Below are positions 43,191-54,335 of a stretch of 64,000 nucleotides of DNA, one piece after another. Origin of the DNA: Tragulus kanchil (lineage: Eukaryota > Chordata > Mammalia > Artiodactyla > Tragulidae); contig JAIOJX010000032.1 in NCBI GenBank assembly GCA_022376925.1, positions 101,362,794-101,426,793 of the forward strand, written 5' to 3'. The number at the start of each line of letters is the position of its first letter. Position 1 is the stretch's first letter. Under the pieces are notes generated by a model that was not told the origin of the DNA, ran no database searches, and saw only the letters and a program-made list of their open reading frames with translations. The position numbers and the translations under genes are program-made.

Positions 43191-44191
43191 AAGTCAAATC
43201 CCACAGCAGTGAACTCTTCAGAAAACTGGAAGATTCTCTAACCCGGCTGCTTATACATGTTCAACAGTTAGGAAGATGGAAAGAATAGTGCATTTGTCAG
43301 TATAGTCTTGGTTATGCTATAGTTACAAATAACTTAAACATTTCAGGGACTTAAAATAGCCAAGATTTTTTTAATTACTTTTTTTTATTAATGCTACATA
43401 TTGATTATGTGGAAACAGGTTTCTGTTGTTCTCATTCCAGAATTGAGACTGATGGACCCTCCACCAGATGTATGGTTGTCAGTCCTTGTGGCAGGACTAT
43501 AGATTGTGGGGAACCATGCACTGAGCCTTATGACTTCTGCCCTGCCTGATGATGACAGATGTTCAATCTGCACACATTTCATTGGTCAAGCAAGTCATAA
43601 GACTTTACCAGTGTCTCGAAATGAAGACGTGAGCCCGGAAAGGTTTGTACCAGAAATACCCATGAACCACAAGAGAATAGAGTGAGTAGAGTCAAGAGCT
43701 CTTTGAGGAGTAGAATTAACATGATTCAGATGAAGAACAAAAGGGAAAGGAAGAATTTTAGGCGGATGCATTGGTTTCTGGTTTGAGAGACTGAATAAAG
43801 ATGGTGCAATTTACTGAAAATATATGCCAGTCTGAGACATGTTGCATTGGCTCTGGCTAAAGATAACCAGGAAGAGATGGTGAATAGAGAGTTGAATATG
43901 TGAATCCGGAGTTTATGAGAAACATCTTTCTTTTTTTTTCAGATGAGGAATAATGACTTTATTCCAAAAGCTGGCAGACCAAGAGGATAGCAGACTAATG
44001 TCTTAAAATAACCATCTTTTAGGAGTCTGGATGCCAGTATCTTTTATAGAATAGAGAGGGAGAGGAGGTGAGAGGGTTAAGTAAAGAAGTCATTAATCTT
44101 GCAAGTATCTCCTGGAATATCTAGCCTCAGGGAGGGGATGTGTTAATTTCATCTTTCTTGCAGCTATTCACAGGTGGACAAGGTCAGGTTG
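43191..44191. other. no recognised feature
   Basis: Unique-looking sequence. 43940-44190 includes 'aatgactttattccaaaagc' and a purine-rich stretch that could come from an old LTR or transcript, but no family is recognised. Confidence 0.3.
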
Positions 44192-44279
44192 AGGAGAAAC
44201 ATATTAGCCAGAGATTAATGTCTGGTGGTCATCAGCTCAGAAATGGTGGTTGAAAATAAGGGAGTATGGAAGGAGTAAA

Positions 44280-44945
44280 AAATAACTTAAAGAAGTATGA
44301 CAATATCAAGTGTTGGTAAGGATGTCAAACAACTGGACTTCTATGCAATGATGATGAAAGTGTAAGCTGATACAACCATCCTAAAAAACAATTTTTACCT
44401 AGCAAAAGTCTGCACACCCTCTCATACAGCAGTGCTGGACCTGGATTCTATAGCCCAGGCAATTTCAGAGATGATGTATTAAAAAAGTTCATAGCAGTGT
44501 TGTTGTGCTAGCCAAAAAAAAAAGGGGAAAACCCCCCAAATATGCATCAACAGGAGAAAGACTGAATAAATCCTGACATGTTCATACAATGGAATGATGA
44601 AGCAATAAAAATAATGAAACAGAACCTCAGAAAAATGGACGAACCTTAAGAACATAACGTGAAGTAGAAAACAGAAAGTTACAGAAGGGAATATCCAGTA
44701 TGGTTCTTTTTATATAAAGTATGAATGATTGCAAAACTAAACAACTGTGGAGAAACTTTAAAGTGAGGAAATGATAAATACAAAAATCAGGAAATGGTTG
44801 TCTCTGGAGGGAAAGGGTAGGGAATAGGATCCCCAAAATGCACATGGCAGGGTTCAAGATGATTATACTATTCCATTTCTTCAAAAACGTGGTAGAAACA
44901 GGGGGATAAGTTGTTCTTGACTCCTTTAAAACTGACATCTATTTC
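44280..44945 (+). mobile_element. L1 3' region, sense (second copy 45411-46079)
   Basis: Signatures 'aagtgttggtaaggatgtca', 'gcatcaacaggagaaagact', 'tgttcatacaatggaatgat', 'tggacgaaccttaagaacat', 'gtagaaaacagaaagttaca', 'ggaaatggttgtctctggag' belong to the 3' part of an old L1. Antisense frames of 103 codons are not coding. Duplicated by duplication 10. Confidence 0.7.
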
Positions 44946-45164
44946 ACACTTTTTTTTTGTTTCTACTCAATACTGTTTATTACTTTATTTTCTAGAATAG
45001 TAATCTAAAATGAAAACAAAACACAAAATAAAGGAGCCTTGAGTCATGGGGCACAATACATCTCAAGGGATAGGAAAAATAGAACCTTTAAGGGAGACTC
45101 TCCTAATGTTCAGAGACAGTCAGGTGAAAATAATGTCATAGAACTTAGAAGGGAATAATCATGG

Positions 45165-45320
45165 CTTTTATTTATGAAGCAACTTTATGTGCCAGATATT
45201 TGGTTAAGCAGCTTATGAATTTGTTTCATTTACACTTTCAACGATACTGTGAGGCTCATATTTGTTCTTTTAACAAACAAAGAAAATGAGATTTAAGGAA
45301 ATCAAGTAAATAATCTTTTT
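45165..45320 (-). repeat. MIR SINE, antisense, present three times
   Basis: 'ttatgaagcaactttatgtg', 'ccagatatttggttaagcag', 'aacgatactgtgaggctcat', 'gatttaaggaaatcaagtaa' form an antisense MIR. It occurs at 45165, 46296 and (from 'tttatgaag') 47405, because duplications 10 and 11 overlap here. Confidence 0.6.
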
Positions 45321-46301
45321 ATAGGAGAAACATATTAGCCAGAGATTAATGTCTGGTGGTCATCAGCTCAGAAATGGTGGTTGAAAATAAGGGAGTATGG
45401 AAGGAGTAAAAAATAACTTAAAGAAGTATGACAATATCAAGTGTTGGTAAGGATGTCAAACAACTGGACTTCTATGCAATGATGATGAAAGTGTAAGCTG
45501 ATACAACCATCCTAAAAAACAATTTTTACCTAGCAAAAGTCTGCACACCCTCTCATACAGCAGTGCTGGACCTGGATTCTATAGCCCAGGCAATTTCAGA
45601 GATGATGTATTAAAAAAGTTCATAGCAGTGTTGTTGTGCTAGCCAAAAAAAAAAAAAAGGGAAACCACCCAAATATGCATCAACAGGAGAAAGACTGAAT
45701 AAATCCTGACATGTTCATACAATGGAATGATGAAGCAATAAAAAATAATGAAACAGAACCTCAGAAAAATGGACGAACCTTAAGAACATAACGTGAAGTA
45801 GAAAACAGAAAGTTACAGAAGGGAATATCCAGTATGGTTCTTTTTATATAAAGTATGAATGATTGCAAAACTAAACAACTGTGGAGAAACTTTAAAGTGA
45901 GGAAATGATAAATACAAAAATCAGGAAATGGTTGTCTCTGGAGGGAAAGGGTAGGGAATAGGATCCCCAAAATGCACATGGCAGGGTTCAAGATGATTAT
46001 ACTATTCCATTTCTTCAAAAACGTGGTAGAAACAGGGGGATAAGTTGTTCTTGACTCCTTTAAAACTGACATCTATTTCACACTTTTTTGTTTCTACTCA
46101 ATACTGTTTATTACTTTATTTTCTAGAATAGTAATCTAAAATGAAAACAAAACACAAAATAAAGGAGCCTTGAGTCATGGGGCACAATACATCTCAAGGG
46201 ATAGGAAAAATAGAACCTTTAAGGGAGACTCTCCTAATGTTCAGAGACAGTCAGGTGAAAATAATGTCATAGAACTTAGAAGGGAATAATCATGGCTTTT
46301 A

Positions 46302-48520
46302 TTTATGAAGCAACTTTATGTGCCAGATATTTGGTTAAGCAGCTTATGAATTTGTTTCATTTACACTTTCAACGATACTGTGAGGCTCATATTGTCATGT
46401 TCTTTTAACAAACAAAGAAAATGAGATTTAAGGAAATCAAGTAAATAATCCAAGTTTTTATATTCATATAAGTGGCAGAACTTGGATTATAACAAGGTCT
46501 CTTTGACTTGAAGTCTGTCCTCTTTTTTTTTTTTAATTATTATTTTTTTGGGGGGCCACTTCTATTGATCTTTCATTTATTTATCTTTGTTCTTTGGCCT
46601 GTGTGGGCCTCCCATCGCAGCGGCCTTTCTCGTCGCAGAGCACCGGCTCCGGGCGCATGCGCTCCAGAGCTCCGGCTCGGCAATTGGACACATCGGTCCA
46701 GCTGCTCCGCGGCACGCAGGATCTTCTCGTGCCAGGGATCAAACCGGCGCCCCTTGCACTGCAAGGCGGTGTCTTTACCCACTGGACCACCAGGGAAGCC
46801 CAAGTCTGTCCTCTTTTTTTTTCCCTAGTAATTATTTTTTTACAGTTTTGTTGTTTACTCAGGTTGATGTATAGCCTAATCAGTTTACACATCAACCTGA
46901 ATCAGCCATAGGTATAAATATATACCCTCCCTCTTGAACTTCCTCCCCATCTCCTTCCCCACCCCACCCCTCTTGGTTGTTACAGAGCCCCTGTTTGAGT
47001 TCCATTATTCCACTGGTTGTCTATTTTACATATGGTATTGTAAACTTCCGCGCTACTCTTTCCGTATATCTCACCCATTCCTCCCTCCCCTCAATGTCCA
47101 TGTCTGTTCTCTATGTCTGATTCTCCATTGCTGCTCTGAATACACATTTATCAGTACCATCTTTCTAGATTCCATATATATGTGCTAGTATACAATATTT
47201 ATCTTTCTTTTTCTGATTTACTTCACTCTGTATAATAGTTTCTAGGCTCATCCACCTCATTAGGACTGACTCATATTAGCATCTTTTCATCTGTTTGTTG
47301 TCCATCTGTATCTCTTCTATGGAGAGATATCTGTTTAGGTCTTTTTCTTTTTTTGATTGGGTTGTTTGTTTTTCAGTATTGAGTTTTATGAGTTGCTTGT
47401 GTATTTTATGAAGCAACTTTATGTGCCAGATATTTGGTTAAGCAGCTTATGAATTTGTTTCATTTACACTTTCAACGATACTGTGAGGCTCATATTGTCA
47501 TGTTCTTTTAACAAACAAAGAAAATGAGATTTAAGGAAATCAAGTAAATAATCCAAGTTTTTATATTCATATAAGTGGCAGAACTTGGATTATAACAAGG
47601 TCTCTTTGACTTGAAGTCTGTCCTCTTTTTTTTTTTTAATTATTATTTTTTTGGGGGGCCACTTCTATTGATCTTTCATTTATTTATCTTTGTTCTTTGG
47701 CCTGTGTGGGCCTCCCATCGCAGCGGCCTTTCTCGTCGCAGAGCACCGGCTCCGGGCGCATGCGCTCCAGAGCTCCGGCTCGGCAATTGGACACATCGGT
47801 CCAGCTGCTCCGCGGCACGCAGGATCTTCTCGTGCCAGGGATCAAACCGGCGCCCCTTGCACTGCAAGGCGGTGTCTTTACCCACTGGACCACCAGGGAA
47901 GCCCAAGTCTGTCCTCTTTTTTTTTCCCTAGTAATTATTTTTTTACAGTTTTGTTGTTTACTCAGGTTGATGTATAGCCTAATCAGTTTACACATCAACC
48001 TGAATCAGCCATAGGTATAAATATATACCCTCCCTCTTTAACTTCCTCCCCATCTCCTTCCCCACCCCACCCCTCTTGGTTGTTACAGAGCCCCTGTTTG
48101 AGTTCCATTATTCCACTGGTTGTCTATTTTACATATGGTATTGTAAACTTCCGCGCTACTCTTTCCGTATATCTCACCCATTCCTCCCTCCCCTCAATGT
48201 CCATGTCTGTTCTCTATGTCTGATTCTCCATTGCTGCTCTGAATACACATTTATCAGTACCATCTTTCTAGATTCCATATATATGTGCTAGTATACAATA
48301 TTTATCTTTCTTTTTCTGATTTACTTCACTCTGTATAATAGTTTCTAGGCTCATCCACCTCATTAGGACTGACTCATATTAGCATCTTTTCATCTGTTTG
48401 TTGTCCATCTGTATCTCTTCTATGGAGAGATATCTGTTTAGGTCTTTTTCCCTTTTTTTTTTGATTGGGTTGTTTGTTTTTTCAGTATTGAGTTTTATGA
48501 GTTGCTTGTGTATTTTATGA
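46302..48520. repeat. direct duplication 11 (2 x about 1.1 kb)
   Basis: Bases 46302-47404 recur at 47405-48520. The break occurs inside 'tttatga', which is present at both the left and the right end of the unit, so seven bases are shared. Differences include G/T in 'ctcttgaac' against 'ctctttaac' and longer C and T runs in 'ttttccctttttttttgatt' of the second copy. Confidence 0.95.
46531..46801 (-). mobile_element. CpG-rich tRNA SINE (second copy 47634-47904)
   Basis: Flanked by perfect 20-bp target-site duplications, aagtctgtcctctttttttt at 46511-46530 and 46802-46821. On the minus strand: 'gggcttccctggtggtccag', 'cgccttgcagtgcaaggggc', B box variant GGTTTGATCC (complement near 46738), CpG-rich body, '(gg)cccacacaggccaaagaa' and an A-rich tail. 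It has a short 'ggggggcc' instead of the long G-rich module of the copies at 10837 and 63610. It sits against the A tail of the L1 at 46822. Confidence 0.9.
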
Positions 48521-48680
48521 GACTAAGTACTACCTACAGCGCTAACGAGGCACCTTGCTTGTATATTTTAGAAATTAATTATTTGTTAGTTGTTTCATTT
48601 GCTATTATTTTCTCCCATTATGAGGTTGGTCTTTTCACCTTGTTTATAAACCACAGTGTTTTGTTTTCTATTCCCTAAGG
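46822..48680 (-). mobile_element. L1 3' region, antisense, broken by duplication 11
   Basis: Complement of an L1 end: 'tttacagttttgttgtttac', 'ctagattccatatatatgtg', 'cacctcattaggactgactc', 'agcatcttttcatctgtttg', 'ttgattgggttgtttgtttt', 'attttctcccattatgaggt'. The natural element is 47925-48680; 46822-47404 is its duplicate. The part between the 3' untranslated region and 'agcatcttttcatctg' lacks several hundred bases found in intact L1 ends, so an internal deletion occurred. A 12-bp hairpin sits at 46859-46900. Confidence 0.8.
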
Positions 48681-50375
48681 GAATATAGATTTGACAAGTA
48701 AGAAGTCAGCAATATCAAATTCTGCAGAAAAAAAAAATAAAAGAAAATGGAGCAGAAGTGCCTCCATTGATTTTGAGAATGAGATTATTGGTATCCATCC
48801 ACAGTATCAGCAGTGGCAGTAGAATAGTGCTAGTGAAATTCAAATTGCGTTTGATCAAAACATGAATGGGAAGTAAGAAAGTAAAAACACAGAGTACAGA
48901 ATATTCCTTATGGTGGTGGTGATTTAGTCCCTAAATTGTGCCTGATTCTTTTGCAACTCTATGGACTGTAGCCCTCCAGGCTCCACTATCCATGGGATTT
49001 TCCAGGCAAGAATGCTGAAATGGGTTGCCATTTCCTTTCCCAGAGGATCTTCCTGACCCAGGGATGAAACCTGCATCTCCTGCATTGCGGGCAGTCTCCT
49101 GCATTGCAAAAGGATTCTTTACCGCTGAAGCACCAGGGAAGCCCTTAAGGGAGGAAATAGCCTTAGGCAAAAGTTGCCTTAGTTTGGTGATAACTGTTAA
49201 TTTGAGTAAGTAGGAGAATTATGAGGGGTTGCAGAATCAGGGATCTGATTTGCAGGTAAAAAGGATGGCAATACACTCCCTCCTCAATTTTTGTCCATGT
49301 CTGTTCTCTATGTCTGATTCTCCATTGCTGCTCTGAATACACATTTATCAGTACCATCTTTCTAGATTCCATATATATGTGCTAGTATACAATATTTATC
49401 TTTCTTTTTCTGATTTACTTCACTCTGTATAATAGTTTCTAGGCTCATCCACCTCATTAGGACTGACTCATATTAGCATCTTTTCATCTGTTTGTTGTCC
49501 ATCTGTATCTCTTCTATGGAGAGATATCTGTTTAGGTCTTTTTCCCTTTTTTTTTTGATTGGGTTGTTTGTTTTTTCAGTATTGAGTTTTATGAGTTGCT
49601 TGTGTATTTTATGAGACTAAGTACTACCTACAGCGCTAACGAGGCACCTTGCTTGTATATTTTAGAAATTAATTATTTGTTAGTTGTTTCATTTGCTATT
49701 ATTTTCTCCCATTATGAGGTTGGTCTTTTCACCTTGTTTATAAACCACAGTGTTTTGTTTTCTATTCCCTAAGGGAATATAGATTTGACAAGTAAGAAGT
49801 CAGCAATATCAAATTCTGCAGAAAAAAAAAATAAAAGAAAATGGAGCAGAAGTGCCTCCATTGATTTTGAGAATGAGATTATTGGTATCCATCCACAGTA
49901 TCAGCAGTGGCAGTAGAATAGTGCTAGTGAAATTCAAATTGCGTTTGATCAAAACATGAATGGGAAGTAAGAAAGTAAAAACACAGAGTACAGAATATTC
50001 CTTATGGTGGTGGTGATTTAGTCCCTAAATTGTGCCTGATTCTTTTGCAACTCTATGGACTGTAGCCCTCCAGGCTCCACTATCCATGGGATTTTCCAGG
50101 CAAGAATGCTGAAATGGGTTGCCATTTCCTTTCCCAGAGGATCTTCCTGACCCAGGGATGAAACCTGCATCTCCTGCATTGCGGGCAGTCTCCTGCATTG
50201 CAAAAGGATTCTTTACCGCTGAAGCACCAGGGAAGCCCTTAAGGGAGGAAATAGCCTTAGGCAAAAGTTGCCTTAGTTTGGTGATAACTGTTAATTTGAG
50301 TAAGTAGGAGAATTATGAGTGGGTTGCAGAATCAGGGATCTGATTTGAATCAGGAAATAGAGGATGGCAATACAC
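48184..50375. repeat. direct duplication 12 (2 x about 1.09 kb)
   Basis: Bases 48184-49274 recur at 49275-50375, offset 1094. The left tips read 'cctccctcccctcaatgtcc' against 'cactccctcctcaatttttg'; the right tips read 'gatttgcaggtaaaaaggat' against 'gatttgaatcaggaaatag' 'aggat'. Indels are again confined to the tips, while the body is almost identical. Confidence 0.95.
48919..49144 (-). mobile_element. Bov-tA SINE, antisense (second copy 50013-50238)
   Basis: Complement: 'actctatggactgtagccct', 'ccatgggattttccaggcaa', 'cctgacccagggatgaaacc', ending 'accgctgaagcaccagggaa' 'gccc'. The head region contains a small internal repetition ('tctcctgcattg' twice, 49077-49108), a local tandem duplication specific to this element. 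Confidence 0.88.
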
Positions 50376-51130
50376 GAACAAGAAGGCTAGTAAGGAAAAG
50401 ACCAGGGGAGGTGACTTCCACTTTCAACCAGGATAAAGTAGCAATGAATGAACTTCACCTCCTTGCAAACAATAAAAACAAAATATATAAAATATTTGTT
50501 TTCTAGTATTGGACAACACGCAGTGCAGGGCTATGGTCCCTGAAAGGTGAATAGTACCATGAGTTTAAATTTCTGAACTGTAGGCTCAGGGAGGAAGAAT
50601 CTGAATGATCCTGGAGACCTCACTGATTTGAGAACAAGAACAAATACAAATAAGTTGTGCTATTAGGGATTTTTAGGGCAGGGTTATAAAAAGAAGGGAG
50701 CTATGCCCCCCAAAATCTCAAAAAACCTGCACAGAGTTCCCCTAGAATCTTTGCTGAGTAAAAAAAAAAAAATCATGTTTAGAGTGAAAAAAGGCCAAAG
50801 AATGAGCAAAAGTTGTAATCAGAACAATTCTAAGCATTCATAAAAGTCAGCTCCAGCAAGTCAAATGCAAGAGCCTTGATGATCATCTGGGGCATTCATT
50901 GAAAACTCTGGAGGGGTCATTCCTTATTGTGAGCTGAACAATTACTGCAGTAAAGCCTGTTCTGTAATTGTCTTAGGAAAACTTAAATTCAGATCTCTAA
51001 GGAATCAAACAGATCAACAAGTAATTTAACTACCTGCAAAACAATTGCTTTCAGAAATACATTATGACTGGAGAAGGAAACTATCTCATATTCAAATATT
51101 GTGTGCTTATTGATAAAAGTAAGATAAAAA

Positions 51131-51500
51131 TGACAGGATCATCTCAGTAGATGCAGAAAAGGCATTTGATAAAATACAACATCCTTTAAAAATAAAAATC
51201 CTTGGCAGAATGGGTATAGGAGGAACATGCTTCAACATAATAAGAGCCATGTATTTGTAACCAATGGAGAAAAATTTAAGGGTTTTCTTCTATGATCAGG
51301 AACAGGACAAGGATGCCCACGTTTACCACTCTTCTTCCATATGGTACTGGAAGTTCTGCTAGTCCTGTTACATCAGTAGTGTCTCACTCTTTGTGACCCC
51401 ATGGACTGTAGCCCACCAGGTTCCTCTGTCTATGGGATTATCCAGGGAAGAATAATGGAGTGGCTGCCATTTCCTTCTCCAAGAGATCTTGGAAGTTCTA
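51131..51500 (+). mobile_element. L1 ORF2 (reverse transcriptase) fragment, sense (second copy 52289-52658)
   Basis: 'gacaggatcatctcagtaga' 'tgcagaaaaggcatttgata', 'gaacatgcttcaacataata', 'ggaacaggacaaggatgccc' are the DNA of the L1 reverse-transcriptase domain with broken frame. It resumes after the inserted SINE with 'ggaagttctagccacag'. Natural copy number is one; the other is from duplication 13. Confidence 0.78.
51373..51489 (-). mobile_element. Bov-tA fragment inside L1 (second copy 52531-52647)
   Basis: Complement of the Bov-A body only: 'tgtctcactctttgtgaccc', 'catggactgtagcccaccag', 'gccatttccttctccaagag'. Flanked by tggaagttct at 51348-51357 and 51490-51499, so it is a genuine truncated insertion. 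Confidence 0.82.
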
Positions 51501-52648
51501 GCCACAGAGTTATCCAGAGGGATTCAAGTCTGGATGACCTGGGAAAACTATTTCAGAAAGGTTTTATAGGGTATATAGAAGAGTTTTGAGGTGTCTAACT
51601 GGTAGACAATCTTAAAAAACCAGCATGGATTGTGGCATAGCAAGGAGAGGCCAAATTTCCCCCCCCCTTCCATCTTTGTCTCAGAAAATGGTCTGTATGG
51701 AAGACCCAGGCAGCCTGGGTACATTTAAATTTCTGAACTGAGCTCAGGGAGGAAGAATCTGAATGATCCTGGAGACCTCACTGATTTGAGAACAAGAACA
51801 AATACAAATAAGTTGTGCTATTAGGGATTTTTAGGGCAGGGTTATAAAAAGAAGGGAGCTATGCCCCCCAAAATCTCAAAAAACCTGCACAGAGTTCCCC
51901 TAGAATCTTTGCTGAGTAAAAAAAAAAAAATCATGTTTAGAGTGAAAAAAGGCCAAAGAATGAGCAAAAGTTGTAATCAGAACAATTCTAAGCATTCATA
52001 AAAGTCAGCTCCAGCAAGTCAAATGCAAGAGCCTTGATGATCATCTGGGGCATTCATTGAAAACTCTGGAGGGGTCATTCCTTATTGTGAGCTGAACAAT
52101 TACTGCAGTAAAGCCTGTTCTGTAATTGTCTTAGGAAAACTTAAATTCAGATCTCTAAGGAATCAAACAGATCAACAAGTAATTTAACTACCTGCAAAAC
52201 AATTGCTTTCAGAAATACATTATGACTGGAGAAGGAAACTATCTCATATTCAAATATTGTGTGCTTATTGATAAAAGTAAGATAAAAATGACAGGATCAT
52301 CTCAGTAGATGCAGAAAAGGCATTTGATAAAATACAACATCCTTTAAAAATAAAAATCCTTGGCAGAATGGGTATAGGAGGAACATGCTTCAACATAATA
52401 AGAGCCATGTATTTGTAGCCAATGGAGAAAAATTTAAGGGTTTTCTTCTATGATCAGGAACAGGACAAGGATGCCCACGTTTACCACTCTTCTTCCATAT
52501 GGTACTGGAAGTTCTGCTAGTCCTGTTACATCAGTAGTGTCTCACTCTTTGTGACCCCATGGACTGTAGCCCACCAGGTTCCTCTGTCTATGGGATTATC
52601 CAGGGAAGAATAATGGAGTGGCTGCCATTTCCTTCTCCAAGAGATCTT

Positions 52649-53508
52649 GGAAGTTCTAGCCACAGAGTTATCCAGAGGGATTCAAGTCTGGATGACCTGG
52701 GAAAACTATTTCAGAAAGGTTTTATAGGGTATATAGAAGAGTTTTGAGGTGTCTAACTGGTAGACAATCTTGAAAAACCAGCATGGATTGTGGCATAGCA
52801 AGGAGAGGCCAAATCTTTCCTCCCCTTCTTTCTTCCTCCTGTCACATCTGGTTTAGGTCATCAGGTAAAATTAATTTGTTAGTTTCACCCTGTTGACATC
52901 TGTCTCTGTCAATGGAAGACCCAGGCAGCCTGGGTACAAATCAGCACAGGTGTTAGCCTTCTCCCTGGAGAAGCCCAGAGATTATGCCTGGATTAAGAAG
53001 GGGTTTGGGGAGGAGGCAAAAGCAATTTCATGATGTTATCTGGGAATATTTTGGGTGACTAAATGGAAAAACTTGAGCTAGGGCTACCTCTGGGCTTTAT
53101 AATAGGTTTTATATCTCTCTCTTACAGATAGTAACATAAGAATGGATTTTGAACCACAAGAGAAACTTCAATTCACAGAATCCTAGAGTGTCATAACCAG
53201 ACAGCCCCTTGGCCTAACTCCCTGCACCAGCTAAAACTCTCTTTATCCTTCTACCACCTGCCAAGTAGGAAAGCCCGTGTAAAAAGAAGAACCTCAAGGT
53301 CTGTTCTGGTCCTGACAATGTAGGAAAAGGTGAATCTTAATGGATTCTGGATGAGACCTAGAGCAGGCCTTAAGAAGGACTTGCCAAGATTCTACCTGGT
53401 CTAGACCCCTCATGATACTTAGGACCAAAGAGAACTGTCCTGAAGATTTAGCTTAGTAGCTTAACAGGACTCCAACTAAAATGCATTGAGAGAAATGACG
53501 GACTTCAA
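52649..53508. other. no recognised feature
   Basis: After the duplicated L1 piece the sequence from 52820 on appears unique. Nothing supported. Confidence 0.3.
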
Positions 53509-53518
53509 AAATTAAACA

Positions 53519-53781
53519 CAAGGGCTTCCCTGGTGATCCAGTGGGTAAGGACACTGCTTTGCAGTGCAAGGGGTGCCGGTTCCATCCCTGGCCTGGGAAG
53601 ATCCCATGTGCAGCGGAGAGGCTGGACCTATGTGTCCAACTACCAAGCCGGAGCTCTGGAGCGCATGCACATGCCCAGGGCCAGTGCTCTGCAGCGGGAG
53701 AGGCCACTGCAATGGGAGGCCCGCACAGGCCAAAGAACAAAGATAAATAAATGAAAGATCAATAGAACTGGCCAAAAAAAG
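53519..53781 (+). mobile_element. CpG-rich-family tRNA SINE, sense
   Basis: Head 'gggcttccctggtgatccag' 'tgggtaaggacactgc', 'tttgcagtgcaaggggtgcc', B box GGTTCCATCC (one mismatch to GGTTCGATCC), body 'gagctctggagcgcatgcac', tail 'gcccgcacaggccaaagaac' 'aaagataaataaatg' and A run. Flanked by aaattaaaca at 53509-53518 and 53782-53791. Open frames of 60-95 codons on both strands are SINE sequence. Confidence 0.9.
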
Positions 53782-53791
53782 AAATTAAACA

Positions 53792-53832
53792 TATATATAT
53801 TACATATGTATATACACACACACACACACACA
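53792..53832 (+). repeat. AT / CA compound microsatellite
   Basis: 'atatatatattacatatgta' then 'tatacacacacacacacaca', beginning at the right target-site duplication of the preceding SINE. Confidence 0.9.
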
Positions 53833-53919
53833 TTTTATAAGAAGTGAATAATGGGCCAAACCAACTCCAGGTTACTAATTCCTGCAGTAGAAGTAAAGTG
53901 GATGGGGCATGGATGGATG

Positions 53920-54035
53920 CATTTTAGAGTTAAATTCTGGTTCTGTCGCTGACTTGAGGTGACATGGCAAGTTAGTCACCTGTCTTTCCCGAGACCCTTA
54001 CCTATAACTCAGGGAATATTCAAGCCCATTTCTCC
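53920..54035 (+). repeat. MIR SINE fragment
   Basis: Sense MIR: 'gttaaattctggttctgtcg', 'ggcaagttagtcacctgtct', 'cttacctataactcaggg'. Confidence 0.5.
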
Positions 54036-54075
54036 AAGGAATAAAATGATGAATGGTGCAGGGAATGAGCAATTG

Positions 54076-54335
54076 GTGAAGATGGTGGTGATCAGGCTCT
54101 CCTGCCCCACGCCCTCTCGCTCACACCCCAAGTCCTCTCACTTTGGCCCCACATCTTGTAACTAATAACTTTACATTATTATGTAAGAGCTGAGATCGTT
54201 TACAGCACTGCACATGTGCATTGTAACCTATATAAGCACCACCTGACCAGCCCTTGCTGTGCATTCTCAGCCATTAGAGAATAAAGCATGTCAGCCTTGC
54301 TGCTGCGAGTAAAGAATGTCTGCAGTTCTTACAGG
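54076..54335 (+). repeat. short LTR-like unit with TATA box and polyadenylation signal
   Basis: A TATA box-like 'cctatataagc' at 54229-54239 is followed 45 bases later by AATAAA at 54281-54286 and a T/G-rich stretch ('gcatgtcagccttgctgctg'), the U3-R-U5 layout of an LTR. The borders could be 'tgaagatggt' at 54076 and '...ttaca' near 54332, but no target-site duplication is visible and no internal retroviral sequence flanks it. A solo LTR of a ruminant endogenous retrovirus is the best guess. Confidence 0.4.

Larger units (their letters stand above)
44192..46462. repeat. direct duplication 10 (2 x about 1.13 kb)
   Basis: Bases 44192-45322 recur at 45323-46462, from 'aggagaaacatattagccag' to 'tttttata'. 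Differences: an A run before 'gggg' (about 44514-44523 against a longer one), C-run and one-base indels nearby, 'catatttgttc' against 'catattgtcatgttc', and loss of 'caag' at the right tip of the first copy ('taatcttttta' against 'taatccaagttttta'). Indels cluster in runs and at the tip. Confidence 0.95.
50564..52938. repeat. direct duplication 13 (2 x about 1.16-1.2 kb)
   Basis: Bases 50564-51723 recur at 51724-52938, from 'tttaaatttctgaactg'. Offset 1160 then 1158 after loss of two bases. The right tip of the first copy ('gaagacccaggcagcctggg' 'taca') matches 52915-52938, but the intervening stretch is about 56 bases shorter than in the second copy, with C and T runs garbled ('aaatttcccccccccttcc' against 'aaatctttcctccccttctt'). 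Confidence 0.95.

Noticed and set aside
44192..50375. True tandem gene or satellite array
   Set aside because: The repeated units have different contents and each occurs only twice (three times where neighbouring pairs overlap), unlike an array made of one unit.
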